This document shows positions 1-8,167 of a stretch of 64,000 nt of DNA, piece after piece. The notes beneath the pieces were generated by a model. The model ran no database searches and had not been told where the DNA came from. It saw nothing but the letters and a program-made list of their open reading frames with translations. Both the position numbers and the translations under genes were made by a program. Numbering within the stretch: the first letter of the stretch is position 1; the number at the start of each line of letters is the position of its first letter. Source of the DNA: Pseudoalteromonas umbrosa (lineage in GTDB: Bacteria > Pseudomonadota > Gammaproteobacteria > Enterobacterales > Alteromonadaceae); NCBI RefSeq assembly GCF_030125375.1, contig NZ_JASJUU010000001.1, positions 1,409,354 through 1,473,353 on the forward strand, written 5' to 3'.

Positions 1-392
1 CGGGATCAGTTGATACACCAATATCAGAAAAACAGCTACAGCTAAGCCCCTCGATTGCCCGAAGCTGCATCGATGAGCTCAAACAGTTACTTGAAAAAGA
101 ACAAGTATTTTTAGACAACCAATTGACGCTTGCACAGCTTGCAGACCAGCTTGGACTGACTCAACATCAAACCTCAGAGCTGTTAAATGAGCATATGAAC
201 AAGAGCTTTTACACATTACTCAATGAGCACAGAATCCATTTCGCTTGTGAGCTACTCAAAAAAAGTACAACAAGGGATAACATCACTCAAATCGCCCTTG
301 ATAGCGGTTTTAATAATAAAAGTTCTTTTTATACGGAATTTAAGAAACAACTGGGCACTACCCCAAGTAAGTGGCGCGCTCAATATGCGTAA
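1..392 (+). CDS. AraC-family transcriptional regulator, C-terminal part (cut by window edge)
   Basis: The reading frame is open from base 3 and runs off the left edge, so only about 129 C-terminal residues are present. They contain two helix-turn-helix units of the AraC/XylS DNA-binding domain: 'LTLAQLADQLGLTQHQTSELLN' region first, then 'NITQIALDSGFNNKSSFYTE' followed by 'FKKQLGTTPSKWRAQYA'. The F-x-x-x-F-K-x-x-x-G-x-x-P spacing is the family hallmark. The missing N-terminus could be soluble or a membrane sensor of the type common in marine Alteromonadales; this cannot be told here. A TTG at 123 is in frame but is not the start, because coding sequence clearly precedes it. Confidence 0.9.
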   Translation, partial: GSVDTPISEKQLQLSPSIARSCIDELKQLLEKEQVFLDNQLTLAQLADQLGLTQHQTSELLNEHMNKSFYTLLNEHRIHFACELLKKSTTRDNITQIALDSGFNNKSSFYTEFKKQLGTTPSKWRAQYA

Positions 393-528
393 ACAGCTTT
401 CATAGTTATGCAACAGGATAAATCACTCTCAGGCTACCCGTTTAATTAAGTGAGGATTCATTCATCCTAAGTAAGTTATTGCTTAGTGGAACTGTATTTA
501 CATGAATGAGTAAAAAGGAAATTGAGTC

Positions 529-969
529 GTGAAACGTTACGCTGTTTATGTCGCACTTATACTTACAATAATCTGTATTGCTCCTGTGTTTATACCAACA
601 ACACTATGTGGTCCAACACCACCAAAGTTAAAGATCCAATCAGATGTTGCAGTGATAAGCAAAATGTTAGCTTTAAACGAAAAGACACTGGAACTGAATT
701 CGAGTCACTCCGACAACATAACACAATACAAAAACACACTCGCCAAGACGTTAAATGACTCTCCACTCGACCCATGGGATAAAGCCTACGGCTTTGAATA
801 TTTAGGAAGTGAACCTAGAACTTTTATCATTTGGAGTACAGGCTCTTTGAACTCAGAAGCGGGTTTGATAATGTTCACCTTCACAAAAGTGAATGGTGAC
901 TATAAAGCCGCTAGATTACAAAGCGCCGAGCAACATACAAAGCTCAATGTGTTAAGAGGTGAACACTGA
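529..969 (+). CDS. Secreted or membrane-anchored protein with a GspG-like C-terminal motif
   Basis: A 146-residue protein starting at GTG, with an AAAAAGGAA-type ribosome site about 10 bases upstream. Residues 5-27 form one hydrophobic helix (signal peptide or anchor). Around residues 81-106 the stretch DPWDKAYGFEYLG...IIWSTGS resembles the conserved loop of type II secretion major pseudopilins (DPWG.PY.Y...WSLG). The classical prepilin cleavage/methylation motif (G-F-T-L-x-E) is absent, so it is not a canonical pseudopilin, and no secretion genes are next to it. It is best described as a pseudopilin-fold-like exported protein of unknown role. Confidence 0.6.
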   Translation: MKRYAVYVALILTIICIAPVFIPTTLCGPTPPKLKIQSDVAVISKMLALNEKTLELNSSHSDNITQYKNTLAKTLNDSPLDPWDKAYGFEYLGSEPRTFIIWSTGSLNSEAGLIMFTFTKVNGDYKAARLQSAEQHTKLNVLRGEH

Positions 970-1018
970 AAAATCAGCCTCTTGCTGACTCTGTTACCGC
1001 ACAAACATAAGCCCAAAC

Positions 1019-1327
1019 CTACTGACCTGATTGAAACTGCCCTGCAACTCTGACATATTCATCCACCTCATACTCATCAGCCTGAGCAAGCTCCTCTGGG
1101 GTGATTTCAAATATCGTGCCTTCAACAATATCTGACTCGCTACCTGTGTATTTCAAAATCGGATGTACGTCTTTACCACTGGTTTTAATCACCTCTTCAT
1201 CGGTAATTTTAACCTCGGATAGCACATAGCCAACAAGCTGGTCTTTTTTGCCTTTTAGTTTTCGACCAAACGTTTCAATTTGAACATGTTCTAACTGCAA
1301 TGTGCCATATGAAAACAGCTTTTCCAT
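1019..1327 (-). CDS. Gamma-glutamylcyclotransferase-like (AIG2/GGCT) protein
   Basis: A 102-residue cytoplasmic protein. It opens with the GGCT signature 'LFSYGTLQ', where the Y-G-T-L substrate-binding loop follows the first beta strand. It later has 'VEGTIFEITPEELAQADEYE', matching the G-x-x-F/Y-x-I-x-x-x-x-L-x-x-x-D-x-Y-E block whose glutamate acts as acid/base in the family. The length fits bacterial YtfP-like members. The family cyclises gamma-glutamyl amines to 5-oxoproline, but the substrate of this member is unknown. A GGGAGAGG ribosome site precedes the ATG. It is a stand-alone gene. Confidence 0.85.
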   Translation of the reverse strand: MEKLFSYGTLQLEHVQIETFGRKLKGKKDQLVGYVLSEVKITDEEVIKTSGKDVHPILKYTGSESDIVEGTIFEITPEELAQADEYEVDEYVRVAGQFQSGQ

Positions 1328-1568
1328 TTTTTAGCCTCTCCCACTGAATAAAATAAACGATTAGGAACCGAAATTTATATCGCTGAGCACGAAAGTACAA
1401 GCTACTGATTAAATTAATAAATAATTAAATATGCCATAAATGTTCCATAAGAATGCACAATATCTGAACTTTGCTATCTATAAACAAAGTCTTGCGCTCT
1501 ACCTTCATAAAATACTAAGTAATTTCTTGCTACTTACTCACTGACTTATTTTTATCAGCTTGGCCCCT

Positions 1569-3332
1569 TCATGCATAATCATCATCCCTCAGTTTTAACC
1601 TAAATGAGACCAATAAGGCCAACCCCGGTTGCCTGCATTGAACTTGAACCTCTCCTTGCTGCGATAATACCAGTTCGCGGACAAGTGCCAAGCCAATCCC
1701 CGTCCCTTTCGTATTTCGCGTAAGTTCACTACTCCCTCGATAAAACAGCTCAAAGATTTTTTCTTCTTGCTCCTTGCTTATACCATTACCGTAGTCTCGG
1801 ATCTCCAATTGAACCATATTTTGGTTTGTGGGGTGCCTGCAAAAAGTAAAATCAATTTTCTTTCTGTCATTGTCATCTATATTTGCTGATTCAAAAAACT
1901 TGATGGCATTGTCCGTTATATTTATCACCACTTGTGTAAATGCGTCAGGCTCAATATATGCCAAAATAGATTCGGGCTCTGCAAACTCCATACAATGTAC
2001 CTGTTTAAAGTTATGCTTGTCAGTCAATGACGAAATTTTAGAGTGGATAATGTTTTGTAATACTGTCAGCGGAACATACTCTGGTGCCACATTTTGCTGC
2101 TGACGCTCAAAGGCAGACAGCTGTAAAATGTTATCAATGAGTCTTGCTAACCTATCACTCTCATCACAAATAAAATCAAAATACTCGCCTTGGTGTTTTG
2201 GCGAAGTCACCATGCCAGATTTAAGCATCTCAGAATACATTTTAATCGACGTAAGAGGCGTTTTCAGTTCATGGCTTACCGATGAGATAAAGTTCACCTT
2301 CTCTTCTGAAAGTGCAAGCTGCTTAACACTAAAGCGATAAAACCCATAACAAGCAGAAACAATAGCGATTAATAAAATACCGTTAAAGATCAGGCTAAAT
2401 ATGGTTGATTCAGCAAGTGGCATGGGCTTTGATGTCACCGATATCGTGTAGTTTTTATATGGCCAATCCAGCCGAGTTTCATATATAGGCTGCTGCATGT
2501 AACTACTTTCTGGTGTTTGAGGCAGTGAAACAGCCGGTGCATTCTCTGAAGGAAGATATAAAAAGTGTGTATGAGCTAGCGTCTCATCCACAATCTTAAG
2601 CGTTACCATAATCGGTATATCAAAACGTCTATTCTCAAGAATATTCGTCACTTGCTGTTGTAAATACGGGCCTCTTTTTACTACATACCCTTGCAATACA
2701 GGCAGTTCCAAAACAGAAATAACACGATAAAAGATGATATATTCAGGCAAATCAAAGCTCACATCAAACTGGCTTCTTTTGAGATCTAGCCCATTATTCA
2801 ACATGGCTCTAATCGATTTAGATTGAAATACAGTGTGATAAACAGATACGGCCATTTCGCGGCGCGTAATAGCCTCTAAGGTTTGTATTTCATTGGAAGT
2901 GTCAGACAATTCATCAATTGTAATTGCATCTGGCCAAATTGGAGAATTAAAATTGCCTTTGTGATCAATTTGAAAATAGCCCACAAGTCCAGTTATATTT
3001 TGTGACCCATCAAGCTCTGCTAAAGATGACACTACTTTTTGTGTTTGCTTAGTAACTGGATTATGCACATAGCGATAATAATTGAATGCATCTACAGGAA
3101 TTTGATTGCTAACACTGGTCATCCGAAACAGCTTTCTATTAATGACCCTGACTAAACTGCTGGCTTCTTGTTGATACTCTGACAAGCGGTTTTTTTCCGC
3201 TTGCTGATAACTGATACAAAATAGTAAAGAGAGAGGAATGAGTAGCAGCAATAAGAGTAAAACCGCAGAAATCTGCAATCGTCTTAAACGCTCAGAATAA
3301 TTAAGTAAGCGTTTATTTTTTATAAAAGTCAT
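1569..3332 (-). CDS. Membrane sensor histidine kinase
   Basis: A 587-residue sensor. A transmembrane helix at about 21-41, a large periplasmic domain (42-310) and a second helix at about 311-333 are followed by HisKA and HATPase_c domains. The phospho-acceptor is His354 in 'SSVSHELKTPLTS'. The N box contains Asn475 (NITDNAIKFF), the G1 box is DYGNGIS (513-519) and the G2 box is GTGIGLAL (543-550). It starts nine bases after the stop of the response-regulator gene upstream, so both are one operon. The periplasmic domain has no recognised fold, so the signal is unknown. Confidence 0.95.
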   Translation of the reverse strand: MTFIKNKRLLNYSERLRRLQISAVLLLLLLLIPLSLLFCISYQQAEKNRLSEYQQEASSLVRVINRKLFRMTSVSNQIPVDAFNYYRYVHNPVTKQTQKVVSSLAELDGSQNITGLVGYFQIDHKGNFNSPIWPDAITIDELSDTSNEIQTLEAITRREMAVSVYHTVFQSKSIRAMLNNGLDLKRSQFDVSFDLPEYIIFYRVISVLELPVLQGYVVKRGPYLQQQVTNILENRRFDIPIMVTLKIVDETLAHTHFLYLPSENAPAVSLPQTPESSYMQQPIYETRLDWPYKNYTISVTSKPMPLAESTIFSLIFNGILLIAIVSACYGFYRFSVKQLALSEEKVNFISSVSHELKTPLTSIKMYSEMLKSGMVTSPKHQGEYFDFICDESDRLARLIDNILQLSAFERQQQNVAPEYVPLTVLQNIIHSKISSLTDKHNFKQVHCMEFAEPESILAYIEPDAFTQVVINITDNAIKFFESANIDDNDRKKIDFTFCRHPTNQNMVQLEIRDYGNGISKEQEEKIFELFYRGSSELTRNTKGTGIGLALVRELVLSQQGEVQVQCRQPGLALLVSFRLKLRDDDYA

Positions 3333-3341
3333 TTGTTATTC

Positions 3342-4037
3342 TTATAGTGTATAGAGCTGGTAGCCTTCACCTCTGTGGGTGATTAAATGCTTCGGTGTTT
3401 TGGGGTCTATTTCTATTTTTTTACGAATTTTAGCGATATGTATATCTACCGTTCGCGTATCTATATCTTTAGTTTCTTTGTACCCCCAGACATCTTTTAG
3501 CAAGTCATCTCGTGACACTAAACCACCTTTGCGATTTAAATAAGCCAAAATCTCCGCTTCTCTGCGGGTATATTTCATCTCTTTTTGATAGGAGTTACCA
3601 GTCAGTGACTGCAAGCATACGGACACTTGCTCACTGAGTGAGATGACATCGCCTTTTTCTGTCCACCCTGATCGCCTAACTAATGCATTGACTCGTAAAA
3701 CTAACTCTGACGTTGAAAAAGGTTTTGATACATAATCGTCAGCACCGAGAGTCAGCGCATTAATGATGTCTTCTTCTGCATTTTTTGCTGTGAGCATCAT
3801 AATTGGTTGGGTACGAGAGTGAGCTCGAAGTGCATTACAAATATCAAAGCCATTCATCGAAGGCAGCATAACATCGAGTAAAATACAGGTGTAATCGCCA
3901 CAAAGCCCCTTGTCTAAGCCTTCTTTTCCGTCAATGGCACTGTCTACGTCATAGCCATGAAAGACAAATAAGTCCGTCAGACCTCTTAAAATACTCGGCT
4001 CATCTTCGACGATGAGCAATCTTGGTTTAATGCTCAA
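3342..4037 (-). CDS. OmpR/PhoB-family response regulator
   Basis: A 231-residue two-component regulator. The receiver domain carries the acidic pair E11/D12, the phosphorylated Asp55 in 'CILLDVMLPSMNGFD', Thr/Lys of the switch ('MLTAKN', 'VSKPFS') and the usual family spacing. The C-terminal winged helix ends with 'DTRTVDIHIAKIRKKIE' and 'ITHRGEGYQLY', the typical recognition-helix and wing sequence of OmpR proteins. It is the first gene of the two-gene operon with the histidine kinase. Its targets cannot be inferred from the sequence; the nearest divergent or co-oriented genes are not obviously coupled to it. Confidence 0.96.
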   Translation of the reverse strand: MSIKPRLLIVEDEPSILRGLTDLFVFHGYDVDSAIDGKEGLDKGLCGDYTCILLDVMLPSMNGFDICNALRAHSRTQPIMMLTAKNAEEDIINALTLGADDYVSKPFSTSELVLRVNALVRRSGWTEKGDVISLSEQVSVCLQSLTGNSYQKEMKYTRREAEILAYLNRKGGLVSRDDLLKDVWGYKETKDIDTRTVDIHIAKIRKKIEIDPKTPKHLITHRGEGYQLYTL

Positions 4038-4351
4038 ACCACTTCCTTTTGTTGATGTAAAAATCGATGTGATCGCTGGCCTTCTTTCTAATTAGTTTTT
4101 ATAGATGGCCCAGCAACCCGTTACTATGCATACGCAGTGTACCAATTTTCACAAAGGTTTAAATGCAAACTTTTGTAAAATATAAGCGGGTCATTTTATA
4201 TTTATCACTTGTCTATCACCGATCATGACTGCCAAATCAATTCATTAAAACAAGGATAAAACAGTATTGAACAAAGTAATGATGTATTAATTTAACCTAC
4301 AAAAAGCAGCCCTATAGGGCTGCCAGTGCTAATTTCCAAATAATGTTAAAC
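4038..4351. other. Intergenic region (response regulator promoter side; downstream end of the CHAP-like gene)
   Basis: A stretch of 314 bases without a gene. Apart from the terminator at 4306-4323 I see only AT-rich sequence that must hold the promoter of the two-component operon. There is a loose inverted pair (ACAAAGG...CTTTTGT) near 4152-4178 that could be an operator but is too imperfect to call. Confidence 0.5.
4301..4323 (-). terminator. Rho-independent terminator of the CHAP-like gene
   Basis: Perfect hairpin GCAGCCC-TATA-GGGCTGC followed on the minus strand by TTTTT, starting 28 bases after the stop codon at 4352. It insulates the upstream minus-strand genes from the two-component operon. 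Confidence 0.85.
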
Positions 4352-4996
4352 TTAACCTTTAGGAATGGTAAGTAAGGAGTACTTGCTCGCTTCACTCCAA
4401 GGAATTAAATGTACCGCCACTTTTCCGTATGTTGAGTAGCCATTTCCTTCCCAGTTTTGGTCAATGACATACACGCCGTTAGCATTTGACCCCAATGCAA
4501 TTGCGACATGACCAGGCGCCCCGCTGTCTCCAGGCTGCCAATAAGTACCGTCTGACTTAAACTTTGCTATTATTCTCCACTTCAGATACATGCTCGAATT
4601 CAATTTAGCGCCACTCCACTTCCATTTACTTGTGTGGCCAGCATTTGACAATGCACGCACAAATTGCACACACTGAAAATAACTATCAAAGCTCTCTCCT
4701 ACCGAGATTAAATCAGCTACTGAACTAATATTGCGACTATCATGTTGATGGTTATTTGCGACACCATACTGCCTGAAAGTATTAGCAGTGCTTGATGTAT
4801 GTTTGAGGTATAACATACTCCCCCCAAAAACATGATCATTTTCTCGTACAAAGTTATTTGGGTTATCAATTAACTGTTCCAAATCTTGCTTTACACCAGA
4901 TTTTAATACCGCGAAAGAATAATCTTGCGCTGCCGCAACAAGTGATGCTCCTAAAGTGACGATCATTAGCAGACTGTTCAACACTTTCATTTTCAA
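4352..4996 (-). CDS. Secreted CHAP/BPSL0067-like cysteine hydrolase (putative peptidoglycan amidase or endopeptidase)
   Basis: A 214-residue protein with a signal peptide (about 1-23, cleavage near AAAQ). The remainder looks like a papain-like NlpC/CHAP fold. Candidate catalytic Cys109 lies in 'YFQCVQFVRAL', His163 in 'GAPGHVAIALG', and a polar third residue in 'VYVIDQNW' (about 179-182). The pattern Q-C-V-x-x-V-R-A-L and G-H-V/A-A-I matches BPSL0067-type proteins. Such enzymes cut peptidoglycan or act as amidase toxins in the periplasm or outside the cell. It follows the sigma-factor/kinase pair on the same strand after a 213-base gap and ends at its own terminator, so it could be a target of that module. 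No immunity gene is visible. Confidence 0.7.
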   Translation of the reverse strand: MKMKVLNSLLMIVTLGASLVAAAQDYSFAVLKSGVKQDLEQLIDNPNNFVRENDHVFGGSMLYLKHTSSTANTFRQYGVANNHQHDSRNISSVADLISVGESFDSYFQCVQFVRALSNAGHTSKWKWSGAKLNSSMYLKWRIIAKFKSDGTYWQPGDSGAPGHVAIALGSNANGVYVIDQNWEGNGYSTYGKVAVHLIPWSEASKYSLLTIPKG

Positions 4997-5209
4997 TCCT
5001 TATATATTTATGGCCGTTAGCCATTGATGTTTAAATTTGTGGATGTTTTCCACTATCTAGTGGCAGGATTAAATCTAAGTGATCTTTCTTTTGAGGAGTA
5101 GGCACGTAATTTAGCGTTTTTTTTCTCAGCTTTTTAGTAAGAAATGTGCAGTTCAACAACAGAACCGAACGAAATAAAAGCGAAAAATAATAAAAAACAT
5201 AATGTTAAA

Positions 5210-7378
5210 CTAATTTACAGACGCATTTGCATGCATAGTCATTTGTAAAATTTTAGCGCCAATATTGGCAACTTCACCTCTTGTCATCGCTCTTTTGGGC
5301 TGAAATTGACTGCCGTGCACATCGCACAATTGATAAAAAGCGCATAACTGTCCATATCTTAAACTTTGGTCGCTGTTAAACTCTGTGCTATCACTAAAAC
5401 CATAATGCGAAAAGCTGTCTACCCCATCGGGATCGTAGAGCTCCAAGAGCTGGCTCACAATCATAGCGAGCCACTCTTTTGATACTGGCTTTTTAGGGTC
5501 AAACTGCTCCGGATATGGCATAAACCCAGCTTTATTTCCATACACCAAATAGGCATTCGCCCAAGTAAAGTCCTCAATATCACCTTTGTCGTTAACCAAC
5601 CTCAGGTTATGAAAATGATGACTTGTCTTAGTCAGGGTAATAACTCCTTTCTGATGAGCAGATAAAAATAATATCGATAACGCCTCAGCTTGCTTTGCTA
5701 CCTGCTGCGGCTGAAATATCCGTCCACCATCACCTTTGTCCGGACGACCAATAACAACACCACGCATCGCAAGATAATGGATGTTGTTATAATGAGGGTG
5801 CGTCGCTGGCACATCTTTAAACTGAATTGGTAATCCATGCCCGTCCCTGATCACAAACCTGAGCACCAATTTGTCATATCCTAGGCCATGTTTTTGTGCT
5901 TCTATTGTAACTGTATGAATACCTACTTGAGTAAAAGTATGCCGATAATATCCTTCGTTGCTAACATAACCTGGCCCTGTAACTTTAAAAGCTAAATCTG
6001 ATACATGGTTGCCTTTACCGACCACTTTCAGTGCTATTGGCTCTCTGATCTTCCCACCATGATTGGTAAACACATGCTCGGAAAATAGCTTTGAATAAAC
6101 TTGTTCTTCGTCTTCGGACACGGTCTCCAAATGACCAGACTCTGTAGAACTGTTCAATATATCAAAGAACTCTCCATTGTTTTCGTGCGCTTCAAATAAA
6201 CGTTCTAAATAATCAATCGCTTTGTCATTTTCATTTTTTTGTTGAGCTAACTCAGCATTTTTAGTAGACAAAACATTTAAGACAGTGAACAAAACAGGCA
6301 GGGTTAGAACAAAGCTAACAAGTAGGTATTTGTATCGATAAACTATGCATTTAAGTTTATCCACTAAAGAAATATTAATTTCTTTAGGTACCTGAAAGTG
6401 CATCGCCGATATCAACATATTCTGCAGTGACTCAACATCCGGCGTTCTCACCTTTACATCTTCTAAATATGCTTGCTTAAATACCAAGCTTAATAACCGA
6501 ACTCTTAGCTCTGCATCTGAAAATCTTTTAAGCATCAGAGTGTTTAGCATTTTTGCAGCGGAGTAAACATCGCTCGATACTCCCACAGCTTCTCCGTTTC
6601 TTTGCTCTGGGCTAGAAAAATTTGGGGTGAATCCCTGTACCTCAGGCGCTAAAATAGCCGGCATATCGACAAGGTGCTTAGATATACCAAAATCCAAAAG
6701 CACTGGGCGCTTATCCATATCAACTAAAATATTACTCGGCTTAATATCTGCGTGCACAATACCTTGGTCATGTGCGTGTGCCAATGCACTCAGTATTTTG
6801 AAAAACAACTCCAACATGTCATCTAAAGTAAGCGCATAATTAGCAAAGAAAGTATCTAATGACTCGCCGTTTATAAAATCCATAATCATGTAACAGTAGT
6901 CATGGTGCTGACCAATGGTAAATACTCGTGCAATACTGCCATGATTGAGCTTGGCTAAGCTCTGTGCCTCTACCGATATCGCAATGGCTTCTTTAGGCAT
7001 ATTAAATGCCGGATAGAGTAGTTTTACAGCAACGGTTTGATCGAATTTACCGTCGCATCGAATCGCTTTATACACAACACCTTGTCCGCCTTCTCCTAAT
7101 AAAGCTGTTAATTCAAAGCCTTCGATTACTACTCCACTAAGATGCAACAACTCGTCATAACCCAAGGCAGACTTTGCAGACTGTGATATCAATGACGATA
7201 AAAACATATCTCGTTTATTGAGAAGATGAGCTTGAATTAGACTTTTTACCTCTTCTATGACTGAGCTGTCTATCCCCTCAAAGGAATTCACATTGTGCAT
7301 CATTTTATCAGCTGGTAATTCAAGTAACTGCTCAAAGATATCAAATGCGCTGCTTCCATTTAGGTTAGGCACAAGCAT
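5210..7378 (-). CDS. Membrane Ser/Thr protein kinase with an extracytoplasmic SLH-like region
   Basis: About 722 residues, starting at the ATG of a TGATG overlap with the sigma-factor stop; an in-frame GTG lies one codon upstream. Numbers count from that GTG. Hanks-type kinase domain at about 88-330: glycine loop GEGGQG (96-101), Lys120 in 'VAVKLL', catalytic 'HADIKPSNIL' (Asp212; Ala in place of the usual Arg, a non-RD kinase), DFG at 230-232, and 'SSPEQR' as the APE equivalent. One transmembrane helix (about 352-370) and a short coiled coil (372-400) follow. The exported part has a beta-rich module (about 445-512) and three S-layer-homology-like units (about 520-572, 602-645, 660-712). The first reads 'FKDVPATHPHYNNIHYLAMR' and the last ends with MTRGEVANI. 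It probably senses the cell wall and phosphorylates the adjacent sigma factor; this is an inference. Confidence 0.9.
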   Translation of the reverse strand: MLVPNLNGSSAFDIFEQLLELPADKMMHNVNSFEGIDSSVIEEVKSLIQAHLLNKRDMFLSSLISQSAKSALGYDELLHLSGVVIEGFELTALLGEGGQGVVYKAIRCDGKFDQTVAVKLLYPAFNMPKEAIAISVEAQSLAKLNHGSIARVFTIGQHHDYCYMIMDFINGESLDTFFANYALTLDDMLELFFKILSALAHAHDQGIVHADIKPSNILVDMDKRPVLLDFGISKHLVDMPAILAPEVQGFTPNFSSPEQRNGEAVGVSSDVYSAAKMLNTLMLKRFSDAELRVRLLSLVFKQAYLEDVKVRTPDVESLQNMLISAMHFQVPKEINISLVDKLKCIVYRYKYLLVSFVLTLPVLFTVLNVLSTKNAELAQQKNENDKAIDYLERLFEAHENNGEFFDILNSSTESGHLETVSEDEEQVYSKLFSEHVFTNHGGKIREPIALKVVGKGNHVSDLAFKVTGPGYVSNEGYYRHTFTQVGIHTVTIEAQKHGLGYDKLVLRFVIRDGHGLPIQFKDVPATHPHYNNIHYLAMRGVVIGRPDKGDGGRIFQPQQVAKQAEALSILFLSAHQKGVITLTKTSHHFHNLRLVNDKGDIEDFTWANAYLVYGNKAGFMPYPEQFDPKKPVSKEWLAMIVSQLLELYDPDGVDSFSHYGFSDSTEFNSDQSLRYGQLCAFYQLCDVHGSQFQPKRAMTRGEVANIGAKILQMTMHANASVN

Positions 7379-7953
7379 CACAAAACATCCATAAACTGAC
7401 TTCTTAAAAACGCATTTGCTACTTCAATTTGGCGATAGACTTTCCCTCTAGACAAACTCAACTCGCGTCCAATCTCATCTGCTGTCATGCCTAAAAAGTA
7501 ATAAAATAATGCAACTTCGTAGCATGGCTCTGATCTCGTTTTTAAAAGCCCAATAGCCTCATCAAATGTGCTGTACTGCTCATCATTTGCATACTCTGTG
7601 ATTTGGTTTAATTGCTCTATAGAGGTATGTTCGTATAAATTTCCACGTTTATAAGCTTTGTTCTTTCTGATCTCGCTGATCAAGGCATTACGAATAAACG
7701 TTGATACATCTTTTAAATATTGTTTCCTATTCTCATAATCTTTGACAGGAGGTGCAAAGTGAATGAAATATTCATTGATAAAAGATGTTGTATTCGGCAC
7801 CACGTCTAAGTCATCATGGTTACGAACTAATTGTTGCTTATGTTTTTTCAAGCAGGTTTTTAAATGTAGAAAAACAGCTGACTTAAGTGCTTTTTCTGAT
7901 GCTTCACAGCCTTGTTTCCAATTACTAATCAATAAAGTGATATCGTTTTTCAT
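7378..7953 (-). CDS. ECF sigma factor of the kinase-linked type (Sig-70_X6 / ECF43-like)
   Basis: A 191-residue sigma factor with sigma-2 (about 20-100) and sigma-4 (about 130-190) regions; the recognition HTH is 'MTADEIGRELSLSRGKVYRQ'. The opening 'DITLLISNWKQG' and the 'RNALISEIRKNKAYKRG' block match the Sig-70_X6 type. The core-binding sigma-2.2 acidic motif (D-A-E-D in ordinary ECFs) is replaced by uncharged, hydroxyl-rich 'PNTTSFINEY' (53-62). In the known ECF43 group (EcfP/PknT of Vibrio parahaemolyticus) phosphorylation of a threonine here supplies the missing charge. No anti-sigma gene is present; instead a Ser/Thr kinase overlaps its stop codon. Start chosen at the ATG at 7953; no strong ribosome site. 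Confidence 0.88.
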   Translation of the reverse strand: MKNDITLLISNWKQGCEASEKALKSAVFLHLKTCLKKHKQQLVRNHDDLDVVPNTTSFINEYFIHFAPPVKDYENRKQYLKDVSTFIRNALISEIRKNKAYKRGNLYEHTSIEQLNQITEYANDEQYSTFDEAIGLLKTRSEPCYEVALFYYFLGMTADEIGRELSLSRGKVYRQIEVANAFLRSQFMDVL

Positions 7954-8119
7954 TCAAGTTAGCCAATCCATAACGCGCAATAAATTGTTGCGACCCAACG
8001 CAAGGTAAGCAAACTGTAAACAAAATGTATTGAAAGTCAATGCAGATAAGCTACGCAGCGAGAGCTACTGTACAATTAAACCGAATGAAACACATACTCT
8101 AGTTTGAGAAGGATTAAAG

Positions 8120-8152
8120 AAGAGTGCGCCACTGTAATGCAGCTGCACTCTT
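8120..8152 (-). terminator. Probable terminator of the M17 aminopeptidase gene
   Basis: Inverted repeat AAGAGTGC ... GCACTCTT with a 17-base loop, 16 bases downstream of the stop on the minus strand, then a TTTAAT stretch. Confidence 0.6.
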
Positions 8153-8167
8153 AACAAGCGTCAGATA

